From positions 1 to 7,650 of the forward strand of contig JAGXIG010000003.1 in assembly GCA_024635815.1 (NCBI GenBank): a stretch of 7,650 nucleotides of DNA, written 5' to 3'. The translations under genes were made by a program, and so were the position numbers. The notes beneath the pieces were generated by a model, which saw nothing but the letters and a program-made list of their open reading frames with translations, made no database searches and had not been told where the DNA came from. Source of the stretch: Salegentibacter sp. GTDB taxonomy: Bacteria; Bacteroidota; Bacteroidia; Flavobacteriales; Flavobacteriaceae. Below, piece by piece: positions 1 through 5,278 of the stretch (position 1 is the first letter of the stretch; the number at the start of each line of letters is the position of its first letter).

Positions 1-296
1 AGTTCGTCCTGCAGTTTTTCGTGCAACTGAGTGTGGCCACTCATCATTCTTGCACCCATTGGGTAAGCCGAGCCATATTCTGCAGCGGCTTCAGCATCTA
101 CTTTTCTTACTTCGGGATGATTGGCAAGCCCCAGGTAGTCGTTAATACTCCAGGTTATTACTTCTTTCCCTCTAAATTTCATTCGGTTAGAAATTGGCCC
201 TTCCAGCTTAGGAAATACAAAATATCCTTCAGCTTGCTCGGCCCATTTTCCTAATGGTCCTTTATCTTTATATATTTTTTCAAATAAATCCCTCAT
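1..296 (-). CDS. Alpha-oxoamine synthase family PLP enzyme, N-terminal part (candidate cysteate fatty acyltransferase)
   Basis: This is the first 98 codons of a gene that runs off the left edge, starting at ATG 296 (MRDLFEKIYKDKGPLGKWAE). The stretch WSINDYLGLANHPEV (residues 49-63) matches the N-[DE]-Y-L-G-L signature of the alpha-oxoamine synthases (BioF, Kbl, HemA, serine palmitoyltransferase). The block YPMGARMMSG..QLHEKL (78-95) corresponds to their glycine-rich G-x-R-x-x-x-G-x-x-x-x-H segment. These enzymes condense an amino acid with an acyl thioester, with loss of CO2. The PLP lysine lies outside the window. No signal peptide is visible, so the product is probably cytosolic. The gene follows a cysteine synthase-like gene on the same strand but is separated from it by a terminator-like hairpin and has its own promoter. 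Because of that neighbour I infer a sulfonolipid (capnine) role. A Kbl-like or sphingolipid enzyme is the main alternative. The family is clear; the substrate is not. Confidence 0.85.
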   Translation of the reverse strand, partial: MRDLFEKIYKDKGPLGKWAEQAEGYFVFPKLEGPISNRMKFRGKEVITWSINDYLGLANHPEVRKVDAEAAAEYGSAYPMGARMMSGHTQLHEKLQDE

Positions 297-318
297 CGAT
301 CTTTTTTTAGTCGAGCCG

Positions 319-351
319 CAAAAATACTTAAAATTGGCTCAATTGCACAAA
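319..351 (-). promoter_or_regulatory. Bacteroidota-type promoter for the alpha-oxoamine synthase gene
   Basis: On the minus strand a -33 TTTG (351-348) and a -7 TATTTTTG (326-319) are separated by 21 bases, fitting the TTTG-N19-21-TAnnTTTG consensus of Bacteroidota sigma factors. The -7 box ends 23 bases before the ATG at 296. A second -7 match, TAACTTTG (355-348), overlaps the -33 element, so two start sites are possible. The promoter lies downstream of the terminator hairpin of the preceding gene, so this gene can be expressed on its own. Confidence 0.5.
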
Positions 352-380
352 GTTATTTATTCAGCAAATTCAAATAAAAG

Positions 381-406
381 AAAAGCATCCTACGCGGGAT
401 GCTTTT
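381..406 (-). terminator. Rho-independent terminator after the cysteine synthase-like gene
   Basis: AAAAGCATCC (381-390) and GGATGCTTTT (397-406) form a perfect 10-bp stem with a 6-base loop. Read on the minus strand, the stem is followed by the T-rich run CTTTTATTT. It starts 37 bases after the stop of the 443-1483 gene. It would stop or weaken read-through into the downstream PLP gene. Confidence 0.65.
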
Positions 407-442
407 GTAAACTTTATTTCTGAATAAATTTCAAAATACTGG

Positions 443-1483
443 TTATTTTATAAATTCTATAGGCTGTGCCTCAATTTCATTTTTAGTATCAAAAAAGCCC
501 TGTTCTTCCATCCAGTCATCGCTAAAGACTTTCCCCATATAACGGGAGCCGTGATCGGGAAATATTACAACAACCTTACTATTTTCATCAAACTCTCCTT
601 CTTCCGCAAGTTGTTTTAATCCCTGTGTTGCTGCACCACTGGTATAACCTACAAATAATCCTTCAGTTTTCGCAAGTTCTCTGGCGCTATGCGCACTGTC
701 TTCATCACTAACCTTAATAAAACGGTCAATAATTTCAAAATCTGTGGCTGATGGAATAAGGTTTTTTCCCAGCCCTTCTATTCTGTAAGGGTAAATTTCC
801 CCGGAATCAAATTCTTTGGTTTCGTGATACTTCTTTAAAACAGAACCGAAAGCATCAATCCCTATAACTTTAATTTCTGGATTTTGTTTCTTCAAATATC
901 TTGCTGTTCCAGAAATTGTTCCGCCGGTACCACTACAAGCAACCAGGTGAGTAATTTTTCCTTCGGTTTGCTTCCATATTTCAGGACCCGTAGAATTAAA
1001 ATGAGCATCAATATTCAGCTCATTAAAATATTGATTAATATAAACCGAACCTTTAGTTTCTGAATGCAACCTTTTGGCTACCTGGTAATAAGATCTTGGA
1101 TCGTCTGCTGAAACGTGGGCCGGACAAACATACACCTTGGCACCCATTGTTTTTAGCATATCAATCTTATCGTTAGATGCTTTAGAACTAACTGCAAGAA
1201 TGCATTCATAACCTTTTATAACACTAACCATTGCAATACTAAAACCGGTATTACCAGAAGTAGTTTCAATAATAGTATTTCCCGGTTTAAGAATGCCTTT
1301 TCTTTCGGCTTCTTCAATAATATAAAGTGCAATGCGGTCTTTAGCGGAGTGTCCCGGATTAAAGGCTTCTACTTTAGCGAAGAATTCCCCTCTATATCCC
1401 TGGGTTATTTTGTTAAGTTGTATCAACGGCGTATTGCCTATAAGTTGCAATACGTTATCATATACTTGCAAATCTTCTCTCAT
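443..1483 (-). CDS. PLP-dependent cysteine synthase / cystathionine beta-synthase-like enzyme (candidate cysteate synthase)
   Basis: This complete 346-aa protein is a fold-type II PLP enzyme that catalyses a beta-replacement, in which a nucleophile displaces a leaving group at C-beta of a serine-type substrate. Visible motifs are GNTPLIQL (16-23), the PLP lysine K48 in [10 protein letters not shown], the substrate-binding loop TSGNTG (75-80), the phosphate-binding loop GTGGT (185-189), EGLGKNLIP (236-244) and S282 in GYTSGAA near the pyridine nitrogen. The spacing resembles the catalytic core of cystathionine beta-synthase, without the haem-binding extension or C-terminal CBS domains. Departures from textbook cysteine synthases include PGHSA for the usual PGGSV, ETTSGN for EPTSGN and GYTSGA for GISSGA, so simple O-acetylserine sulfhydrylase activity should not be assumed. 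The start has an upstream -7 box 17 bases away. The next gene on the same strand is an alpha-oxoamine synthase, which suggests L-cysteate production for sulfonolipids. Cysteine or cystathionine synthesis is the alternative. Confidence 0.92.
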   Translation of the reverse strand: MREDLQVYDNVLQLIGNTPLIQLNKITQGYRGEFFAKVEAFNPGHSAKDRIALYIIEEAERKGILKPGNTIIETTSGNTGFSIAMVSVIKGYECILAVSSKASNDKIDMLKTMGAKVYVCPAHVSADDPRSYYQVAKRLHSETKGSVYINQYFNELNIDAHFNSTGPEIWKQTEGKITHLVACSGTGGTISGTARYLKKQNPEIKVIGIDAFGSVLKKYHETKEFDSGEIYPYRIEGLGKNLIPSATDFEIIDRFIKVSDEDSAHSARELAKTEGLFVGYTSGAATQGLKQLAEEGEFDENSKVVVIFPDHGSRYMGKVFSDDWMEEQGFFDTKNEIEAQPIEFIK

Positions 1484-1499
1484 AAATCGAAGTTCTTTA

Positions 1500-1507
1500 C
1501 AAAATTA
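1500..1507 (-). promoter_or_regulatory. -7 promoter box for the cysteine synthase-like gene
   Basis: TAATTTTG on the minus strand (1507-1500) matches TAnnTTTG exactly and ends 17 bases before the ATG at 1483, which implies a very short 5' leader. No clear TTTG is seen 19-21 bases upstream. The rest of the gap up to the peptidase stop at 1570 holds no convincing terminator, so some read-through from the peptidase gene is possible. Confidence 0.45.
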
Positions 1508-1569
1508 GGGTTAATTATTCCACTCTTTTAAGAAGTGAAAATCCCCCAAATTTAAGGCAAATTTTTTAA

Positions 1570-3630
1570 TTAGTGGTCAATTCCTTCTAAATCCAGTAAA
1601 AATGCATATTCTTCAGCTACTTCTTTTAAAGCTTCAAAACGTCCTGAAGCCCCTCCGTGCCCTGCATCCATATTGGTATGAAACAACAATAAATTCCTAT
1701 CGGTCTTTAGTTCCCTTAATTTGGCTACCCATTTTGCCGGTTCCCAGTATTGAACCTGGGAATCGTGCAAACCAGTTGTTACCAGTATATTAGGATAATC
1801 TTTCGCAAACACATTATCATAAGGCGAATATTGCATCATATACTCGTAATAATCCTTTTCATTCGGATTTCCCCATTCATCATATTCTCCCGTAGTTAAC
1901 GGAATACTGTCGTCTAGCATTGTTGTCACCACATCTACAAAAGGAACTGCAGCTATAACACCATTGTAAAGTTGCGGCGCCATATTAGCGACTACTCCCA
2001 TCAGTAATCCACCGGCCGAGCCACCCATCGCGTAAAGATGGGATGCGGAAGTATATTTTTCCTTAATTAAATATTCTGAAACATCTATATAATCGGTAAA
2101 GGTGTTCATTTTATTGAAAAGCTTCCCGTCTTCATACCAGTTACGTCCCAAATATTCCCCGCCACGAATGTGTGCGATTGCATAGATAAATCCCCGGTCC
2201 AGTAAACTTAGCCTTACAGTAGAAAAATAAGGATCTATGGTTGAACCGTAAGAACCGTAGGCATATTGAAGAAGTGGACTATTCCCGTCTAATTTAGTTC
2301 CTTTTTTATAAACCAAACTCACGGGAATTTTAGTTCCGTCTTTTGCGGTAGCCCAAATTCTTTCTGAGAGGTAATTATTTTTATCAAAAGTTTCATCTAA
2401 AACTTCCTGCTCCTTTAGAACCGTTTTTTCACGGGTTTCCATATTAAAATCTACTACCGAAGTTGGCGTGGTCATAGAATTATAGGTAAACCTTAGAATA
2501 TCGGTATTAAAAGCGGGATTTATAGAAGTATAAGCGGTATAAGTTTCATTATCAAAAGGGATATAATATTCTTCTGAATCATCCCAGCGAATCACCTTTA
2601 TTTTATTCAAACCATTATGGCGTTCACTTACTACCAAATATTTTTTGAAGATATCTATATCTTCCAATAAATAATCTTCCCGGTGAGGAATCACGTCTAC
2701 CCAGTTTTCTTTTGTAGTTTTATCAACCGGGGTTTTCATCAATTTAAAATTGGTTGCTTTATCTTTGTTGGTCATTACATAAAAATCACCTTCGTAATGC
2801 GCAATGCTGTATTCCAAACCTCGCTCTCTAGGCTGAAAAACCTTAAATTCACCCGACGGATTATCTGCTTTTAGAATTCGATATTCGGTAGTTAAAGTGC
2901 TGTGACTTCCTATAATAATATATTCCCTGGACTTCGATTTATATACGTAGGTATTGAAAGTTTCGTCCTCTTCTTCAAAAACCAATTCATCTTCAGCCGC
3001 ATCTGTTCCTAAAATGTGTTTGTAAATCCTATAAGAACGTAGTGTTTGCTCGTCTTTCTTCGTGTAGAAAAGCGTTTTATTATCGGCTGCCCAGGTAGAA
3101 CCTCCGGTGGCATTTTCTATTTTATCAGGATAAATTTCGCCGGTTTGAAGATCTTTAATTTGAATAGTATATTTTCTTCTGCTTAAAGTATCTACCCCAA
3201 AAGCAACCATTTTATTATCTGGACTAACATTTAATCCGCCAAGGCTGTAATATTCGAAACCTTCAGCCATTTGATTTACATCAAAAAGCAATTCTTCAGG
3301 AGCTTCGAGTTTCCCCTGTTTCCGGGAATATATTGGATAATCCTTTCCGGTTTCAAAACGGGTTAAATACCAGTAATTATTTAATTTATATGGAACCGAC
3401 TCATCATCTTCTTTAATTCGGCCCTTCATTTCCTCAAATAACCGCTGCTGAAAATCTTTGGTGTGAGCAGTCATTTTCTGGTTATACTCGTTTTCCTGAT
3501 TTAGATAATCAATCACCTCCGGATTATCGCGATTGTTCATCCAGTAATAGTTATCTATTCTCACGTCTCCGTGAAACTCCAGGGTTTTAGATATTTTCTT
3601 AGCTTTTGGCGGTAAAATTTCTTTTTTCAA
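1570..3630 (-). CDS. ptrB: Oligopeptidase B (S9A serine peptidase, protease II)
   Basis: Cytosolic serine peptidase that cleaves short peptides after Arg or Lys. Numbered from an upstream GTG at 3693 (707 aa), it has an N-terminal beta-propeller domain (about 35-440) and a C-terminal alpha/beta-hydrolase domain (about 470-700). The catalytic triad is Ser559 in MGGSAGG, Asp644 in LHDSQVQYW and His679 in DAGHGG. The Ser-Asp and Asp-His spacings of 85 and 35 equal those of the E. coli enzyme. Glu603 and Asp605 in TTGEYDEWGNP align with the P1-binding acidic pair (Glu576/Glu578), and Asp487 with Asp460; the residue aligned with Asp462 is Tyr489. No signal peptide is seen. I place the start at TTG 3630 because a -7 promoter box lies inside the longer reading and the resulting 686-aa length equals that of E. 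coli PtrB. No in-frame ATG occurs before residue 52. The start may be affected by a one-base frameshift (see findings). Confidence 0.93.
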   Translation of the reverse strand: MKKEILPPKAKKISKTLEFHGDVRIDNYYWMNNRDNPEVIDYLNQENEYNQKMTAHTKDFQQRLFEEMKGRIKEDDESVPYKLNNYWYLTRFETGKDYPIYSRKQGKLEAPEELLFDVNQMAEGFEYYSLGGLNVSPDNKMVAFGVDTLSRRKYTIQIKDLQTGEIYPDKIENATGGSTWAADNKTLFYTKKDEQTLRSYRIYKHILGTDAAEDELVFEEEDETFNTYVYKSKSREYIIIGSHSTLTTEYRILKADNPSGEFKVFQPRERGLEYSIAHYEGDFYVMTNKDKATNFKLMKTPVDKTTKENWVDVIPHREDYLLEDIDIFKKYLVVSERHNGLNKIKVIRWDDSEEYYIPFDNETYTAYTSINPAFNTDILRFTYNSMTTPTSVVDFNMETREKTVLKEQEVLDETFDKNNYLSERIWATAKDGTKIPVSLVYKKGTKLDGNSPLLQYAYGSYGSTIDPYFSTVRLSLLDRGFIYAIAHIRGGEYLGRNWYEDGKLFNKMNTFTDYIDVSEYLIKEKYTSASHLYAMGGSAGGLLMGVVANMAPQLYNGVIAAVPFVDVVTTMLDDSIPLTTGEYDEWGNPNEKDYYEYMMQYSPYDNVFAKDYPNILVTTGLHDSQVQYWEPAKWVAKLRELKTDRNLLLFHTNMDAGHGGASGRFEALKEVAEEYAFLLDLEGIDH

Positions 3631-3654
3631 ATCTGCATTATTTTTAAGCGCTTG

Positions 3655-3662
3655 CAAAGATA
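3655..3662 (-). promoter_or_regulatory. -7 promoter box for oligopeptidase B
   Basis: TATCTTTG (3662-3655, minus strand) matches TAnnTTTG exactly. It lies inside the longest possible reading frame of the peptidase, which argues against the GTG start at 3693. It ends 17 bases before an ATG at 3638 and 25 bases before the TTG at 3630. The -33 region is weak (TTAT at N19 spacing). Confidence 0.4.
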
Positions 3663-3702
3663 AGGCTTCCCAACTAAATACATAATTAGTCACTTCATAT
3701 TA

Positions 3703-3718
3703 ACAGGATTAAACCTGT
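3703..3718. promoter_or_regulatory. Small inverted repeat between divergent promoters
   Basis: ACAGG (3703-3707) and CCTGT (3714-3718) form a perfect 5-bp inverted repeat around ATTAAA. It sits between oligopeptidase B and ybaB, close to the expected -33 region of the ybaB promoter, so it could be an operator. It is short enough to be chance. Confidence 0.2.
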
Positions 3719-3724
3719 AATTAG

Positions 3725-3732
3725 TAAATTTG
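3725..3732 (+). promoter_or_regulatory. -7 promoter box for ybaB
   Basis: TAAATTTG matches TAnnTTTG exactly and ends 29 bases before the ybaB ATG at 3761. The -33 region lacks a clear TTTG. The leader between box and start is A/T-rich (AAAAAAAGAGACT just before ATG) and has no strong Shine-Dalgarno, which is normal for this phylum. Confidence 0.5.
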
Positions 3733-3760
3733 TGTTTATTAAATTTTAAAAAAAGAGACT

Positions 3761-4084
3761 ATGTTTGGAGATATGATGGGTATGATGAATAAAATTAAGG
3801 AAACCCAACAAAAAGTTGAAGAAACTAAAGAACGCCTAAAAACAGTAACTATAGAAGAAAAATCCAGCGACGGACTTCTAAAAGTGACTATTAGCGCTAC
3901 ACGTGAAATTAAAAATATAAGCGTTGCAGACGAATTGATGGAAGATAAAGAGCAGCTTGAAGATTACCTGGTGTTGACATTAAATAAAGCAATAAGCAGA
4001 GCTTCAGAAATCCATGAAACCGAACTTGCTGCAGTGGCAAAAGATGGAATGCCAGATATTCCTGGTTTAGACCAGTTAAAATAA
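3761..4084 (+). CDS. ybaB: YbaB/EbfC family nucleoid-associated protein
   Basis: This small 107-aa DNA-binding protein belongs to a family that forms homodimers and coats the nucleoid. The N-terminus [26 protein letters not shown] is the typical Met-rich start followed by a charged amphipathic helix (about 8-28), the dimer tweezer arm. A beta-rich core follows (about 29-60, including [18 protein letters not shown]), then a second helix region (about 62-92), and the protein ends [13 protein letters not shown], close to the usual MPGMPGL-type tail. Its length is normal for the family. In many bacteria ybaB sits between dnaX and recR; here it stands alone, divergent from oligopeptidase B and convergent with threonine aldolase, with its own promoter and a strong terminator. 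It is the only plus-strand gene in the window. The family is certain; its regulatory targets are unknown. Confidence 0.95.
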   Translation: MFGDMMGMMNKIKETQQKVEETKERLKTVTIEEKSSDGLLKVTISATREIKNISVADELMEDKEQLEDYLVLTLNKAISRASEIHETELAAVAKDGMPDIPGLDQLK

Positions 4085-4105
4085 GTTTTCTTTGTATAAA
4101 ATTAT

Positions 4106-4143
4106 AGACCTCACGGATTTTTAAAATCTGTGAGGTCTTTTTA
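4106..4143 (+). terminator. Strong rho-independent terminator of ybaB, possibly bidirectional
   Basis: AGACCTCAC (4106-4114) pairs perfectly with GTGAGGTCT (4130-4138). The stem continues inward through a G-T wobble and a GATTT/AAATC segment to a very small loop. The plus strand then reads TTTTTATT. It starts 21 bases after the ybaB stop. The opposite strand has a weaker tail (ATAATTTTATA), so the hairpin may also end the converging threonine aldolase transcript, whose stop is at 4167. Confidence 0.85.
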
Positions 4144-4166
4144 TTGCAACAATTAAGATATTTCTT

Positions 4167-5195
4167 CTATAATTTTGTTTCCCGAAGCACTTTTAAGAAT
4201 TTCTGATGCATTTCTTCGGAGTAATCTAAATGGGTAACTATCCTTAATTTTCCCTGTCGCATATTGCTTATTCTGATATTTTCCTTCTTTAGGTCTTTCA
4301 TAAAAGCGGCTTCACCTGAAGCATTCTTCAGGTAAAAAATAACAATATTGGTTTCCACTGGCTCCACCTCCCCTACATAGCTCGCAGCATCAAGGGTTTT
4401 AGCTATTTCTGAAGCTCTTTTATGATCTTCAGCTAATCGTTCTACGTGGTTATCTAAAGCGTAAATTCCGGCTGCAGCCATAAAACCAACCTGTCGCATT
4501 CCGCCACCTAAAACTTTACGTATTCTTATGGCATTTTTCATGATTTCCTTGTCTCCAATAAGCACCGATCCCATTGGGGTTCCCAGACCTTTAGAAAGAC
4601 AAACCGAAATAGTATCAAAAAGTTTCCCGTAATCTTTCGGGTCTTCATTTTTGGCCACCAGGGCGTTAAATAATCGAGCACCATCTAAATGTAAACCGAG
4701 TTTATGCGTATTGCAAACCTTTCTTATTTTCTTGATTTCTTCCAAATCGTAGCAAGCTCCGCCACCTTTATTTGTGGTATTTTCCAAACAAACCAAACTC
4801 GTTAACGGACTATGATAAAAGTCCGGCGGATTGATATTCTCTTCTACCTGGGTAGCGGTGATCATTCCGCGATCGCCATCTACCAGTTTGCAGGAAACTC
4901 CGCTATTAAAAGAAGCGCCGCCACCTTCGTAATTAAAAACGTGCGCCCATTTATCACAAATAAGCTGTTCGGCCGGTTGAGTGTGCAACTTTATGGCTGC
5001 TTGATTGGCCATACTTCCCGTAGGAAAAAATAAGGCCTCGTCTTTCCCGAACATTTTGGCCAGTTTTTCTTCCAAAGCGTTTACCGTAGGATCTTCCTTA
5101 TAAACATCGTCACCAACTTCAGCGCTAATTATTGCTTTTAACATTCCGCTCGTAGGGCGGGTCACTGTATCACTTCTTAAATCTATTTCTTTCAT
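4167..5195 (-). CDS. ltaE: Low-specificity L-threonine aldolase
   Basis: This complete 342-aa fold-type I PLP enzyme cleaves L-threonine and L-allo-threonine to glycine and acetaldehyde in the cytoplasm. Diagnostic motifs run in order: IDLRSDTVTRPT (4-15), FPTGSMANQAA (57-67), His85 in WAHVFNYEGGG (the His that stacks on PLP), HLDGARLFNA (169-178, with Asp171 and Arg174), the PLP lysine Lys202 in CLSKGLGTPMGS, GGGMRQVGFMAAAGI (230-244) and Arg318 in KLRIVTHLD, the likely carboxylate anchor. Length and motif spacing match the E. coli LtaE family. The start is the usual M-K-x-I-D-L-R-S-D. The gene lies 76 bases downstream of the metalloprotease on the same strand; no TAnnTTTG box was found in that gap, so read-through or a promoter inside the upstream gene is likely. 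Two palindromic repeats occupy its upstream region, the nearer hairpin ending 14 bases before the start codon. Confidence 0.95.
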   Translation of the reverse strand: MKEIDLRSDTVTRPTSGMLKAIISAEVGDDVYKEDPTVNALEEKLAKMFGKDEALFFPTGSMANQAAIKLHTQPAEQLICDKWAHVFNYEGGGASFNSGVSCKLVDGDRGMITATQVEENINPPDFYHSPLTSLVCLENTTNKGGGACYDLEEIKKIRKVCNTHKLGLHLDGARLFNALVAKNEDPKDYGKLFDTISVCLSKGLGTPMGSVLIGDKEIMKNAIRIRKVLGGGMRQVGFMAAAGIYALDNHVERLAEDHKRASEIAKTLDAASYVGEVEPVETNIVIFYLKNASGEAAFMKDLKKENIRISNMRQGKLRIVTHLDYSEEMHQKFLKVLRETKL

Positions 5196-5205
5196 AAACT
5201 AACTT

Positions 5206-5239
5206 TGTCATTTCCGCGAAGGCGGAAATCTTCTATTTA
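5206..5239. repeat. Palindromic intergenic repeat, copy 1 (REP-like)
   Basis: This 34-base unit contains a perfect 8-bp stem, ATTTCCGC (5210-5217) with GCGGAAAT (5222-5229), around a GAAG loop, followed by a TCTTCTATTTA tail. It repeats at 5245-5278 with a 39-base period and 28 of 34 identities. It resembles the short palindromes scattered between genes in many Flavobacteriia, but copy number elsewhere cannot be seen here. On the minus strand it lies in the leader region of threonine aldolase. Confidence 0.65.
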
Positions 5240-5244
5240 TTTCA

Positions 5245-5278
5245 TGCCATTTCCTCAAAGGAGGAAATCATCTATTCA
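5245..5278. repeat. Palindromic intergenic repeat, copy 2, overlapping the metalloprotease stop
   Basis: The stem is ATTTCCTC (5249-5256) with GAGGAAAT (5261-5268) around AAAG, then an ATCTATTCA tail. The tail includes the metalloprotease stop codon (TAG, 5274-5272) and its last sense codon. Relative to copy 1, the base pair 5216/5223 (G-C) is replaced by T-A (5255/5262), which keeps the stem intact. Confidence 0.65.

Noticed and set aside
21..254. Plus-strand 77-codon open frame
   Set aside because: It lies opposite the alpha-oxoamine synthase N-terminus, whose minus-strand translation is a clear family match. The plus-strand frame has no recognisable protein features.
1546..1569. AAATTT-AAGGC-AAATTT as a terminator of the peptidase gene
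   Set aside because: The arms are only A/T, the stem is weak, and on the minus strand no T run follows it.
5200..5207. Plus-strand TAACTTTG box resembling a -7 promoter element
   Set aside because: It points into the antisense strand of the metalloprotease, has no TTTG at the right distance, and overlaps the repeat edge. An 8-base degenerate motif is expected by chance in AT-rich DNA.
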